A stretch of 64,000 nt of DNA from Pseudaminobacter sp040045035 (GCF_040045035.1 NZ_JBDZDS010000003.1:248001-312000); one strand, 5' to 3'; positions 48,929 to 60,990 are shown, numbered from the stretch's first letter. The notes: generated from the letters alone by a model not told the origin. Made by a program: numbers and translations.

Positions 48929-50284
48929 ATGAAGAAGTGCCTTTTTCTGGGCGTTGCTCTGGCAGCACTTGCTCTCGGCGCGCCCGCGCATGCGGAACTG
49001 AAGTTCAAACCGGGCGAGGACGCCCGCTTTCACTGGGCCGACCTGGACGAGCTGAAGAAGGTCGACCTGAAGGGCGAGACGCTGACCATCTTCGGCCCGT
49101 GGCGCGGCGAGGATGAGGCGCTGGTGCGCAGCGTGCTCGAATATTTCACCGACGCCACCGGCGTCGAACTGAAATACTCCTCCTCGGAAAACTACGAGCA
49201 GCAGATCGTCATCGATACCCAGGCCGGCAGCCCGCCCAATATCGCTATCCTGCCGCAGCCGGGTCTGATCCAGGACCTTGCATCCAAGGGCTTCCTGACG
49301 CCGCTCGGCGACGACACCGCCGCCTGGATCAAGGAGAACTACGCCGCAGGCCAGTCCTGGGCCGATCTCGGCACCTACAAGGACAAGGACGGCAAGCCGG
49401 GCTTCTTCGCCTTCCCCTTCAAGGCCGACGTGAAGGGCCTGGTGTGGTACTCGCCCGACAATTTCGAGGAAGCCGGCTACAAGGTTCCGAAGACGCAGGA
49501 AGAGCTTTCCGAGCTGGAGCAGAAGATCGTCGCCGACGGCCACAAGCCATGGTGCATCGGCCTCGGCTCGGGCGGCGCCACCGGCTGGCCGGCGACCGAC
49601 TGGGTCGAGGACATCATGCTGCGCACCCAGCCGGCGGATGTCTACGACAAGTGGACCACCAACGAGATCCCCTTCACCGACCCCCGCATCGTCAATGCGC
49701 TGGAAATCTTCGCCAAGATCGCGACCGACGACAAGATGGTGGACGGCGGCGCGGCCGCCGTGGCGGCAACCGACTTCCGCGACAGCCCCAAGGGCCTCTT
49801 TGCGGTGCCGCCGAAGTGCTATCTGCACCACCAGGCCTCCTTCATCCCCTCCTTCTTCCCCGAGGGCACCAAGCTCGGCCAGGACGCGGATTTTTTCTAC
49901 TATCCCGCCTATGCCTCGAAGCCGGAGCTTGGCATGCCGGTCGAGGGTGCCGGAACGCTGGTGATGATCACCAAGGATTCGAAGGCCGCTCGCGCCTTCA
50001 TCGAATTCCTGAAGATGCCGCTGGCGCATGAGTTGTGGATGGCACAGGGCAGCTTCGTCACCCCGTTCAAGTCGGTCAACAAGGACGCCTACGCCAGCGA
50101 AGCCCTGAAGAAGCAGGGCGAGATCCTGGCCACGGCCTCCACCTTCCGCTTCGACGGCTCGGACCTCATGCCGGGCAAGATCGGTGCCGGAACCTTCTGG
50201 ACCGGCATGGTCGACCTGGTCGGCGGCAAGCCAGCGGCCGACGTCGCAGCCGACGTCCAGAAGAGCTGGGACGCGATCAAGTAG
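48929..50284 (+). CDS. aglE: Alpha-glucoside ABC transporter substrate-binding protein
   Basis: Periplasmic binding protein for alpha-glucosides such as sucrose, maltose and trehalose; 451 residues. The signal peptide MKKCLFLGVALAALALGA ends PAHA before ELKFKPGEDARFHW. ATG 48929 has GGGAGG about 8 bases upstream; the frame is open to 48770, but the signal peptide marks the true start. Recognisable AglE segments are LTIFGPWRGEDEALV and GLGSGGATGWPATDW. It is the first gene of aglEFGAK. Confidence 0.93.
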   Translation: MKKCLFLGVALAALALGAPAHAELKFKPGEDARFHWADLDELKKVDLKGETLTIFGPWRGEDEALVRSVLEYFTDATGVELKYSSSENYEQQIVIDTQAGSPPNIAILPQPGLIQDLASKGFLTPLGDDTAAWIKENYAAGQSWADLGTYKDKDGKPGFFAFPFKADVKGLVWYSPDNFEEAGYKVPKTQEELSELEQKIVADGHKPWCIGLGSGGATGWPATDWVEDIMLRTQPADVYDKWTTNEIPFTDPRIVNALEIFAKIATDDKMVDGGAAAVAATDFRDSPKGLFAVPPKCYLHHQASFIPSFFPEGTKLGQDADFFYYPAYASKPELGMPVEGAGTLVMITKDSKAARAFIEFLKMPLAHELWMAQGSFVTPFKSVNKDAYASEALKKQGEILATASTFRFDGSDLMPGKIGAGTFWTGMVDLVGGKPAADVAADVQKSWDAIK

Positions 50285-50303
50285 CGGCGGCATCCTCCCG
50301 CCC

Positions 50304-50431
50304 ATGCCCCCTCACCGGCCCTCCGCTGCGCTCAGGCTCCCTCTCCCCGCCGGGGAGAAGGTGGCCGCCTCCGGGTCCGCCTTGGCAAGCCCGAGGACAG
50401 GCGCCGCGGCCGGATGAGGGGGCATTTTTTT
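50304..50431 (+). repeat. Palindromic mosaic element with T-run between aglE and aglF
   Basis: The left end ATGCCCCCTCACCGGCC (50304-50320) pairs with the right end GGCCGGATGAGGGGGCAT (50408-50425). CTCCCCGCCGGGGAG forms an inner hairpin (about 50344-50358). Seven T residues (50425-50431) follow the right end, so the folded RNA may act as a terminator with partial read-through into aglF. Confidence 0.75.
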
Positions 50432-50474
50432 CCGGTGACGTAACGAACCAGTCCGTTGAACAGGGAACGATCCC

Positions 50475-51485
50475 ATGACGGCACAGATACTCTCGGCGAT
50501 CATAACGGTGCTCATCGGCGTCGGCGGCTGCGTGGTCTATTTCTGGGGCGCCAATCGCCTGCTCGACCTCGTGTTTCCCTCGCGCGGCGTCTCCGGCGAC
50601 GCCGCAATCGACAATCTTCGCCGGCAGGGCTACATCCGGCCCTGGCTGTTCGTCGGGCCGGCGCTGGTCATCCTGACCGTTTATCTGATCTATCCCGTCA
50701 TTGCGACGTTCTACTACTCGCTGCACGATCGCAGCGGCCAGAGCTTCGTCGGCCTTTCCAACTATTCCTGGGCGCTGGGCGACCGCGAGTTCCGCCAGGC
50801 GATCTTCAACAATCTGCTGTGGCTGCTTGTGGTGCCGGCCGCCTGCACCTTCCTGGGGCTGGTGATCGCCGTGCTGACCGACAGGATCTGGTGGGGCACC
50901 ATCGCCAAGAGCCTGATCTTCATGCCGCTTGCCATCTCCTTCGTCGGCGCCAGCGTCATCTGGAAATTCGTCTACGAATATCGCGGCGACGGGCAGGTCC
51001 AGATCGGCATCCTCAATGCCCTCGTCCAGTTTTTCGGCGGTGACCCGCAGGTCTGGGTCTCGACGCCGTTCTGGAACAATTTCTTCCTCATGGTCATCCT
51101 CATCTGGATCCAGACCGGCTTTGCGATGGTCATCCTGTCCTCGGCGCTGCGCGGCATCCCGGAAGAAACCATCGAGGCGGCGACGATCGACGGCGCAAGC
51201 CCCTTCCAGATCTTCTGGAAGATCATGGTGCCGCAGATCTGGGGCACCATCGCCGTGGTGTGGACCACCATCACCATACTGGTGCTGAAGGTGTTCGACA
51301 TCATCCTGACCATGACCAACGGCCAGTGGAACACGAACACGCTGGCGAACCTGATGTTTGACTGGATGTTCCGCGGCACCGACTACGGCCGTGGCGCCAC
51401 CATCGCCATCGTCATCATGCTGGCGGTGGTCCCGATCATGATCTGGAACATCCGCCAGGCAACCCGCGAAGGCGGAGGACACTGA
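50475..51485 (+). CDS. aglF: Alpha-glucoside ABC permease
   Basis: MalF-like permease, 336 residues. There is an N-terminal membrane segment (about 8-26), a cytoplasmic stretch GVSGDAAIDNLRRQGYIRPW, then the permease core. The EAA loop is AATIDGASPFQIFWKIMVPQIWG. Its stop is 1 bp from aglG. The long leader after the repeat element puts it about 190 bp from aglE. Confidence 0.92.
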   Translation: MTAQILSAIITVLIGVGGCVVYFWGANRLLDLVFPSRGVSGDAAIDNLRRQGYIRPWLFVGPALVILTVYLIYPVIATFYYSLHDRSGQSFVGLSNYSWALGDREFRQAIFNNLLWLLVVPAACTFLGLVIAVLTDRIWWGTIAKSLIFMPLAISFVGASVIWKFVYEYRGDGQVQIGILNALVQFFGGDPQVWVSTPFWNNFFLMVILIWIQTGFAMVILSSALRGIPEETIEAATIDGASPFQIFWKIMVPQIWGTIAVVWTTITILVLKVFDIILTMTNGQWNTNTLANLMFDWMFRGTDYGRGATIAIVIMLAVVPIMIWNIRQATREGGGH

Positions 51486-51486
51486 C

Positions 51487-52641
51487 ATGGCCGGTTCGGC
51501 GGGAAAGTCCTTCCTTGGCCGCTTCGGCGTCCACATCGCCGTGCTCGCCTTCGTCGTGATCTGGACGATCCCGACCCTCGGCATCCTGGTCTCATCGCTG
51601 CGCCAGAAGGACCAGATCGTCGCCTCGGGCTGGTGGACGGCACTGACCACCTCGACGCGGACCGATGCCGTCCGCCTTGCGGGAGCCGCCTACCAGGTCG
51701 AAAAGGACGGCAAGTTCCTCATCATGGGCAATCTGCTCGGGGGAGGCGACAGCCGCACGCTCTCCGCCTTCGGCGTCAAGGCCCAGGCGCCGGCCGAGTT
51801 CCCCGCCGGCTCGACCGCCGGTCTCGTCGACGGCGTGACGCTTCAGGTCAATGGCGACGGCTCCTATGTCATGTCCTCTCCAGTGGCCTTCGAGGGCGAT
51901 CGCGGCCGACGCGTCTATTTTGCGGCGTCGATGCCGCCGCATTTCACGGCCGAGAACTACAAGACGGTGCTGTTTTCCGAGGGCATCGGCCGCTCCTTCA
52001 TCAACTCGCTGACGGTGACGGTGCCGGCCACCGTCATCCCGATCCTGATCGCTGCGTTCGCCGCCTATGCTCTGGCTTGGATGCGCTTTCCCGGCCGCGC
52101 GCTGCTGATCGCCACAATCATCGGCCTGCTGGTGGTGCCGCTGCAGATGTCGCTGATACCTCTGCTCAAGATGTACAACGGCGTGGGCGCCTTCTTCGGC
52201 GTACCGGCCAAGACCTATCTCGGCATCTGGCTGGCGCATACCGGCTTCGGCCTGCCCTTCGCCATCTATCTGCTGAGGAGCTATATCGCCGGCTTGCCCC
52301 GCGAGATCATGGAATCGGCGCGCATCGACGGCGCCAGCGACTTCGAGATCTTCGTCAAGATCGTGCTGCCGCTGTCCTTCCCGGTGCTCGCATCTTTCGC
52401 CATCTTCCAGTTCCTGTGGGTGTGGAACGACCTGTTGGTAGCCATGGTGTTCCTGCGCACGGACGCCGACCAGATGGTGCTGACGGCCAGGCTCAACAAC
52501 CTGCTCGGCTCGCGCGGCGGCAACTGGGAAATCCTGACAACCTCGGCCTTCGTCACCATATTGGTGCCGCTTGCCGTGTTCTTCTCACTGCAACGCTACT
52601 TCGTCCGCGGACTGCTCGCGGGTTCCGTCAAGGGAGGCTGA
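51487..52641 (+). CDS. aglG: Alpha-glucoside ABC permease with periplasmic insert
   Basis: MalG-like permease, 384 residues, about 100 longer than usual. After the first membrane segment (about 14-38) there is a periplasmic insert (about 45-150) that includes LSAFGVKAQAPAEFPAGSTA and VTLQVNGDGSYVMS. The core follows, with EAA loop ESARIDGASDFEIFVKIVLP and tail YFVRGLLAGSVKGG. AglG proteins are known to be long; the insert may contact the binding protein. Confidence 0.92.
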   Translation: MAGSAGKSFLGRFGVHIAVLAFVVIWTIPTLGILVSSLRQKDQIVASGWWTALTTSTRTDAVRLAGAAYQVEKDGKFLIMGNLLGGGDSRTLSAFGVKAQAPAEFPAGSTAGLVDGVTLQVNGDGSYVMSSPVAFEGDRGRRVYFAASMPPHFTAENYKTVLFSEGIGRSFINSLTVTVPATVIPILIAAFAAYALAWMRFPGRALLIATIIGLLVVPLQMSLIPLLKMYNGVGAFFGVPAKTYLGIWLAHTGFGLPFAIYLLRSYIAGLPREIMESARIDGASDFEIFVKIVLPLSFPVLASFAIFQFLWVWNDLLVAMVFLRTDADQMVLTARLNNLLGSRGGNWEILTTSAFVTILVPLAVFFSLQRYFVRGLLAGSVKGG

Positions 52642-52646
52642 CCGCC

Positions 52647-54308
<1,662 letters not shown>

Positions 54309-54338
54309 TCGCCGCGGACAGCAAACGGGAGGAGATGG

Positions 54339-55472
<1,134 letters not shown>

Positions 55473-55505
55473 ACCGCCATATCGCTCAAAGCTTTTGTTT
55501 TTTAA

Positions 55506-55543
55506 GCATGATCCCGAAAGGCTGCAACTTTCCGGGATCATGC
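55506..55543. repeat. Rhizobial GCATGATCCCGAAA-type palindrome
   Basis: GCATGATCCCGAAAG (55506-55520) pairs with CTTTCCGGGATCATGC (55528-55543) with one bulged base. The core GCATGATCCCGAAA recurs between genes in rhizobia from my memory. It lies between convergent aglK and sitD, where it may end both transcripts. Confidence 0.7.
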
Positions 55544-55544
55544 T

Positions 55545-56399
55545 CTAGCCGGCCGAGGCCAGCTCCCTTTCGGCGCGCGCCGTCTTCGCCCGCGCGTGCA
55601 GGAACGCCGCGACGAAGGCGAGGCTCATCAAAAGCACGATGGTCGGTGCCGGCGCGCTGTCGATGAAGAAGCTGAGGTAGACGCCGAGGAACGACGCCAC
55701 CACCGCCACCAGCACCGAGATCGCCATCATCTGCGAGAAGCGGCGGGTGATGAGAAAGGCAATGGCGCCCGGCGCGATCAGCATGGCGACCGCCAGGATG
55801 ATGCCCACCGCCTTCAGCGCGCCCACGATCGTCAGCGACAGCACCGCCAGCAGGCCGTAGTGCAACAGTCGCGCCGGCAAGCCGATGGCACGTGCATGCT
55901 GCGGATCGAATGCATTCAGCAGCAGGTCGCGCCGGAAGATGCCGATGGCGCCGACAGCAACCATTGCGATGATGCCGCTCTGCAGGACATCCGCCCAGGT
56001 GACCCCCAGCATGTTGCCGAACAGGATGTGGTCGAGGTGAATGTCGGTCTCGATCTTGGTGTAGAGCACGATGCCCAGCCCGAACATGCCGGAAAAGACA
56101 ATGCCCATGACCGTGTCTTCCTTGATCCGGCTGTTTTCCTTGAGGAAGCCGGTGGCGAGTGCACAGAACATGCCGGCGACGAAGGCGCCGAAGGCCAGAG
56201 GCAGGCCGGCAAGATAAGCAAGCACAACGCCCGGCAGAACGGCATGGCTGATGGCGTCGCCCATGAGCGACCAGCCCTTCAACACCAGGAAGCAGGACAG
56301 CATCGCCATCGGCACCGCTACCAGCACGGCGATGACGAAGGCCTGCTGCATGAAGACGAAGTCGAAAGGCGCCGCCAGCGTCTGGAAGAAATCACTCAT
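55545..56399 (-). CDS. sitD: Manganese/iron ABC permease
   Basis: 284 residues, ABC-3 type permease with eight to nine membrane segments. The conserved core is GWSLMGDAISHAVLPGVVLAY, and HARAIGLPARLLHYGLL follows. It is the last gene of sitABCD, overlapping sitC by ATGA. It pairs with SitC as a heterodimeric channel. Confidence 0.9.
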   Translation of the reverse strand: MSDFFQTLAAPFDFVFMQQAFVIAVLVAVPMAMLSCFLVLKGWSLMGDAISHAVLPGVVLAYLAGLPLAFGAFVAGMFCALATGFLKENSRIKEDTVMGIVFSGMFGLGIVLYTKIETDIHLDHILFGNMLGVTWADVLQSGIIAMVAVGAIGIFRRDLLLNAFDPQHARAIGLPARLLHYGLLAVLSLTIVGALKAVGIILAVAMLIAPGAIAFLITRRFSQMMAISVLVAVVASFLGVYLSFFIDSAPAPTIVLLMSLAFVAAFLHARAKTARAERELASAG

Positions 56400-57256
56400 A
56401 GCCCCGCCTCCAGTGCTTCGCGCGCCCTTTTGCGCGCCGCCAGTATGCCGTGCTTGGGCGCAAGCACGAAGGCGGCAAGGAAGATCAACGTCTGCAGCAC
56501 CACGATGATGCCGCCGGTCGCGCCGTCGAGGAAATAGCTGGCATAGGCGCCGACGAAACTGGTCGCCGCACCGATGGTGACCGAGACGGCGATCAGCCGC
56601 GGAAAGCGGTCGGTCAGCAGATAGGCGGTGGCGCCCGGCGTCACCACCATGGCGATGACCAGGAAGGCGCCCACCGTCTGAAGTGCTGCCACGGTGGAGG
56701 CCGACAGCAGCGTGAAGAACAGCACCTTCAACCGGTCGGGATTGAGCCCGATGGAGCGGGCATGGCTTTCATCGAAGAAGGCGACCATCAGGTCCTTCCA
56801 TTTGGCAAGCAGGATGACGAGCGAGACACCTCCGATGATGACGAGTTGCAGCGTGTCGGCCGGCGTGATGGCGAGGATGTTGCCCAGCACAATGGTCTGG
56901 ATGTTCACCGCTGCCGGCGACAGCGAGATCATGAACAGGCCGAGGCCGAAGAAGGAGGTGAAGATCAGCCCAATGATGGCGTCTTCCTTCAGTTTTGTCC
57001 GCTGGTTGAGGAACAGCATGGCTCCCGCGGCAAGACCGCCGGACAAAAAGGCGCCCATGGCGAAGGGCAGGCCGAGCATATAGGCCCCGGCGACGCCCGG
57101 CACGATGGAATGCGAGAGCGCGTCGCCGATCAGCGACCAGCCCTTGAGCATCAGATAGGCTGACAGGAAGGCGCAGACGCCGCCGACCAGCGCCGACACC
57201 CACATGGCGTTCACCATGTAGCCATAGGAAAAGGGTTCGAGCAGCGCCGGCATCAT
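56396..57256 (-). CDS. sitC: Manganese/iron ABC permease
   Basis: 286 residues, ABC-3 permease. GWSLIGDALSHSIVPGVAGAY is the conserved core, with HARSIGLNPDRLKVLFFTLL later. It overlaps both sitB and sitD by 4 bases, so the operon is translationally coupled. The tail HGILAARKRAREALEAGL is cytoplasmic and basic. Confidence 0.9.
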   Translation of the reverse strand: MMPALLEPFSYGYMVNAMWVSALVGGVCAFLSAYLMLKGWSLIGDALSHSIVPGVAGAYMLGLPFAMGAFLSGGLAAGAMLFLNQRTKLKEDAIIGLIFTSFFGLGLFMISLSPAAVNIQTIVLGNILAITPADTLQLVIIGGVSLVILLAKWKDLMVAFFDESHARSIGLNPDRLKVLFFTLLSASTVAALQTVGAFLVIAMVVTPGATAYLLTDRFPRLIAVSVTIGAATSFVGAYASYFLDGATGGIIVVLQTLIFLAAFVLAPKHGILAARKRAREALEAGL

Positions 57257-58137
57257 CTCGCCCCTGCCCTGCCGGCTTCCTCGCCGTAGAGCACCAGCGG
57301 CCGCTCGTCGTCGGTCAGCACCGTGACCTCGCGCGGGTCGGCGTCCTCATGGAGATCGGCCCCACCGAGGATGAATTGGCGCAGCACGCCGCCGAAGGTC
57401 TTTTCCAGATTGGCCTTGGTGAAGACTTCCGAGGTCGGGCCGTGAGCCAGCACCGTGCGGTTGATGAGCACCGTGCGGTCGCAGAAGCGCGGCACGCTGC
57501 CGAGATTGTGGGTGGAAACCAGCATCACCCGGCCCTCGGCGCGCAGCGCCTGCAGAAGCTCGATGATCGCTTCCTCGGTGCGCACGTCGACGCCGGTGAA
57601 GGGCTCGTCGAGCAGGATGATTTTACCTTCCTGCGCCAGTGCGCGGGCCAGGAACACACGCTTCTTCTGCCCGCCCGACAGCTCGCCGATCTGGCGCTTG
57701 CGATAGGCGCTCATGCCCACGCGCTCAAGTGCGGCATCCACCGCCTCGCGGTCGACCGGGCGCGTCATGCGGAGAAAATTCATGTGCCCGTAGCGGCCCA
57801 TCATCACGACGTCCTCAACCAGAACCGGAAAGTTCCAGTCGACGTCCTCGCTTTGCGGCACATAAGCGACGACGTTGTGCTTCAGCGCCTGCGCGGCCGG
57901 CATTTCGAAAATCTCGACCTTGCCGGTTGCCAGCGGCACAAACCCCATGATCGACTTGAAAAGGGTCGACTTGCCACTGCCGTTCACCCCCACCAGCGCC
58001 GCGATGGTGCCGGTGGGGATGGCGAAGGACGCATCGCGCAGCGCAGTGTGACCGTTGCGATAAGTGACGGTGATATTCTGGACCCTGAGCCCGCCGCCTT
58101 CACCAGAAACTGTCATTGCCCGGGGAGCGATATTCAT
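57253..58137 (-). CDS. sitB: Manganese/iron ABC transporter ATP-binding protein
   Basis: 294 residues. Walker A GVNGSGKST is near residue 53, Q-loop YVPQSEDVDW, signature LSGGQKKRVFLARAL, LLDEPFTGVD and STHNLGSV. YVPQSEDVDWNFPV is characteristic of Mn/Zn importer ATPases. It overlaps sitA and sitC by 4 bases each. Confidence 0.92.
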   Translation of the reverse strand: MNIAPRAMTVSGEGGGLRVQNITVTYRNGHTALRDASFAIPTGTIAALVGVNGSGKSTLFKSIMGFVPLATGKVEIFEMPAAQALKHNVVAYVPQSEDVDWNFPVLVEDVVMMGRYGHMNFLRMTRPVDREAVDAALERVGMSAYRKRQIGELSGGQKKRVFLARALAQEGKIILLDEPFTGVDVRTEEAIIELLQALRAEGRVMLVSTHNLGSVPRFCDRTVLINRTVLAHGPTSEVFTKANLEKTFGGVLRQFILGGADLHEDADPREVTVLTDDERPLVLYGEEAGRAGAR

Positions 58138-59033
58138 TTGACCAGTGCCTTGGTGACCGTTTCGGTGGTGACGCGTAGCAGGTCGAGATAGGTCGGCACG
58201 GGGCCGTCCGGGTCGCTCAACGAGTCGACGTAGAGCACGCCGCCATAGGTCGCCCCCGTCTCCCGGGCCACTTGCTTCGCCGGCGCATCCGACACCGTGC
58301 TTTCGGAGAATACGGCCGGAATGTTGTTGGCGCGCACCGCGTCGATCACCTTGCGCACCTGCTGGGGCGTGCCCTGCTGGTCGGCATTGATCGGCCAGAG
58401 ATAGAGCTCCTTCAGGCCGAAATCGCGCGCCAGATAGGAGAAGGCGCCCTCGCTGGTGACCAGCCAGCGCCGCTCCTCGGGAATGCTGGCGAGCGCGGTG
58501 CGGATCGGCTCGACCTGTGCCTTAATCTGTTCGGAATAAGCAGCGGCGTTCCTGGCGTAGATCTCGGCATTGGCCGGATCCTGAGCCGCGAACGCCTTGC
58601 GGATGTTCTCGACATAGATCAGCGCGGCCTGGGGCGACATCCAGGCATGCGGGTTGGGCTTGCCGGTATAAGGGCCCTCGACGATGCCCATGGGCTCGAC
58701 GCCCTCGGACACGACAGCGCTAGGCACATCGTGGAGATTGGCGAAGAACTTTTCGAACCAGAGCTCGAGGTTCAGCCCGTTCCACAAGATCAGATCGGCC
58801 TTCTGCGCCTTGATCAGGTCATGAGGCGTCGGCTGATATTCATGGATTTCGGCGTTGGGCTTGGTGATGGATTCCACCTGGGCCGCATCGCCGGCGACAT
58901 TTTTGGCGATGTCGGCGATCACGGTGAAGGTCGTCACCACCTGCATCTTCTCGGCGGCCTGGGCCGCGCCCGCATTCCAGACGGCGAGGCCGAGGACAAG
59001 GCTTGATATGAAGAAACTACGCATTCGTGTCAT
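58134..59033 (-). CDS. sitA: Manganese/iron-binding periplasmic protein
   Basis: Cluster A-I (PsaA/TroA-like) metal-binding protein, 299 residues. The signal peptide MTRMRSFFISSLVLGLAV ends near GAAQAA. Candidate metal ligands are the histidine in EYQPTPHDL and the histidine in PNPHAWMSP, plus a later glutamate (SEGAFSYLARDFG region) and aspartate. I chose Met 59033; GTG/ATG codons further up (59054) are possible. The first gene of sitABCD, it is preceded by a Mur-type palindrome. Confidence 0.92.
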   Translation of the reverse strand: MTRMRSFFISSLVLGLAVWNAGAAQAAEKMQVVTTFTVIADIAKNVAGDAAQVESITKPNAEIHEYQPTPHDLIKAQKADLILWNGLNLELWFEKFFANLHDVPSAVVSEGVEPMGIVEGPYTGKPNPHAWMSPQAALIYVENIRKAFAAQDPANAEIYARNAAAYSEQIKAQVEPIRTALASIPEERRWLVTSEGAFSYLARDFGLKELYLWPINADQQGTPQQVRKVIDAVRANNIPAVFSESTVSDAPAKQVARETGATYGGVLYVDSLSDPDGPVPTYLDLLRVTTETVTKALVK

Positions 59034-59113
59034 GAGAACCCCGCTTTGATGCATGCAGCCGAGCGAAAACGCCGACCTTGGCTTCCCCTGATAGAGAGCG
59101 AGGCGAAACATGT

Positions 59114-59146
59114 CAATGCAATTGCAAATCGTTTGCAGTTGCATTG
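59114..59146. promoter_or_regulatory. Mur (Mn-responsive Fur) box before sitA
   Basis: A 33-bp near-perfect palindrome with centre TCG: left arm CAATGCAATTGCAAA, right arm TTTGCAGTTGCATTG, one mismatch pair. It contains overlapping TGCAA/TTGCA units like the Mn-responsive sequences that Mur binds upstream of rhizobial sitA. It is 80 bp upstream of the sitA start. Confidence 0.8.
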
Positions 59147-59537
59147 ATGGCGAAGGCGCCGTGGTAGCGGCAGATCGCCTTGGAGGTTTTGCGGACGAGG
59201 ACAGATGCGCCGGAGGAGGCGCAAAACTGACGCACAAGCTCCGAGTTTTTTTGGGAGTAGCCTGTAAAGGCAGACTTCGGCGGGCTCGACAAAGCGAGCT
59301 CACCCTCTCCGGACGCATGTTTCGAGGGCAGGCGTTGAGCCGGACAGGCTCGTGGCCAAGCCCAAACTCCGTGCTACTTGCATCGGGCGAATAACAGAAA
59401 GGAAAGCTTCAAGAGCTTGACTCCCTCGCCATCGCTATGGCCGGAGGACACCGCGAGCCGAATTTTGGGGAGCATCTACTCGGTCAGACCCTGCGCCGAA
59501 GGGAGCGCATGGTCCCTCCAGCGGATCAGCACCAGAC
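59147..59537. other. Gene-free stretch between sitA control region and pncB
   Basis: About 390 bp. A plus-strand frame (59110-59394) crosses the Mur box and has no recognisable character. I see no RNA gene. CGGCGGGCTCGACAAAGCGA then GCTC forms a small dyad at about 59279-59302. Possibly decayed sequence. Confidence 0.45.
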
Positions 59538-60842
59538 TCACACCTTGACGAGATGCTTGACGCGGTCCGTTTCGCCAAAGATGCGCAGGTAGCGCTCCAT
59601 CTCGCGCTCTTCGCCTGTGGCCTTGGCCGGATTGTCGGACAGCTTCACCGCGTTGCGGCCGTTGACCTTGGTGACCTTGCAGATCAGCGAAATCGCGTTG
59701 AGGCCCTTGGTCTCCATCGGCGCGCAGTCTTCGAAGTCGTTGGTCAGGTTGGTGCCCCAGCCGAAGGACATGCGCACCTTGCCGCGGAAATGGCGATAGG
59801 TTTCCTCGATGGTCTCGGCCTCGAGCCCGTCGGAGAAGATCAGCAGTTTCTTGCGCGGGTCGACGCCCTTCTCGCGCCACCATGAGATGATCTTCTCGCC
59901 GCCCTCGATGGGCGGAGCGCTGTCCGGCCGGAAGCCAGTCCAGTCGGCGACCCAGTCGGGCGCATCGCGCAGGAAGGCGGCTGTGCCGAAGGCGTCGGGC
60001 AGTACGATCAGCAGGTTGCCGCCGTAGTAGCGCTGCCAGTCCTGCAGGACCCGGTAGGGCGCCTGGCGCAGTTCCTGGTCGCTATCGGCCAATGCGGCCA
60101 GCACCATCGGCAGTTCGTGCGCGTTGGTGCCGAGCGCCTCGAGATCGGTGTCCATGGCCAGGAGTACGTTGGATGTGCCGGTGAAAGCGGGGCCGATGCC
60201 TTCCTTGAGTGCCTCGACGCACCAGCGCTGCCAAAGGAAGGAGTGACGCCGCCGCGTGCCGAAATCGGAGATCTTCAGGTCGGGAAGCTGGCGCAGCCGC
60301 TCGATCTTGGACCACAGCTTTGCCTTGGCGCGAGCATAGAGCACGTCGAGCGCGAAGGGACCGAACGGCTTCATCGCCGAGCGCGAGCGCAGCTCGTTGA
60401 TGATGGCGAGTGCGGGAATCTCCCACAGCGTCGTGTACATCCACGGCCCGTGGAACGAGAGCTCATACTGGCCGTTGCGCTTTGAAAGCTCGTATTCGGG
60501 CAGCTGGAAGTCCTCCAGCCAGGCCAGGAATTCCGGCTCGAAGATCTGCTTGCGGCCGTAGAAGGTATTGCCGCCCAGCCAGATCATCTCCTTCTTGGAG
60601 AAGCGCAGCGTGCGTGCATAATCGAGTTGCTCTCGCAGTTCCTGCTCGTCGATCTCCTCGGCCAGCCTGACCGAGGTGTTGCGATTGATCAGCGAGAAGG
60701 TGACGTCGACATTGGGGTACATGCCCCAGATCATCTGCAGCATCAGCAGCTTGTAGAAATCGGTGTCGAGCAGGCTGCGGACGATCGGGTCGAGCTTCCA
60801 GGTGTGGTTGTAGACGCGCCGCGCAATATCGGTCTTGGTCAT
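59538..60842 (-). CDS. pncB: Nicotinate phosphoribosyltransferase
   Basis: Salvages nicotinate into NAD by making nicotinate mononucleotide; 434 residues, the usual bacterial length. Visible blocks are SLLDTDFYKLLMLQMIW, FEPEFLAWLEDFQLPEYELS, DFGTRRRHSFLWQRWCVEAL, LGTNAHELPMVLAAL and IFSDGLEAETIEETYRHF. The histidine in GTNAHE corresponds to the residue phosphorylated during ATP coupling in the family. No obvious operon partner. Confidence 0.95.
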   Translation of the reverse strand: MTKTDIARRVYNHTWKLDPIVRSLLDTDFYKLLMLQMIWGMYPNVDVTFSLINRNTSVRLAEEIDEQELREQLDYARTLRFSKKEMIWLGGNTFYGRKQIFEPEFLAWLEDFQLPEYELSKRNGQYELSFHGPWMYTTLWEIPALAIINELRSRSAMKPFGPFALDVLYARAKAKLWSKIERLRQLPDLKISDFGTRRRHSFLWQRWCVEALKEGIGPAFTGTSNVLLAMDTDLEALGTNAHELPMVLAALADSDQELRQAPYRVLQDWQRYYGGNLLIVLPDAFGTAAFLRDAPDWVADWTGFRPDSAPPIEGGEKIISWWREKGVDPRKKLLIFSDGLEAETIEETYRHFRGKVRMSFGWGTNLTNDFEDCAPMETKGLNAISLICKVTKVNGRNAVKLSDNPAKATGEEREMERYLRIFGETDRVKHLVKV

Positions 60843-60934
60843 TCAGAGAACCTTTTGGTGCCGCTTTCTGCTTGTCCAGCAGCCTCTTAGCATCGAAATG
60901 GGTTCTTTGCCTCATCATTGCGGCTCTGGACCGA

Positions 60935-60985
60935 CAAAAAATGCCGTTGCGGCAGGCCAGCCGGTCGCGCGCGGCAACCGGCTGG
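60935..60985 (-). terminator. Terminator after MATE gene
   Basis: Read on the minus strand: a 9-bp hairpin (CCAGCCGGT 60957-60965 with ACCGGCTGG 60977-60985), then TGCCG-CAA-CGGCA (60942-60954) followed by TTTTTT. The second hairpin with its T-run is the likely rho-independent terminator. Confidence 0.8.
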
Positions 60986-60990
60986 CAGGA

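Noticed and set aside
59110..59394. 94-residue plus-strand frame across the Mur box
   Set aside because: It contains a regulatory palindrome at its start, has no Shine-Dalgarno and no family resemblance.
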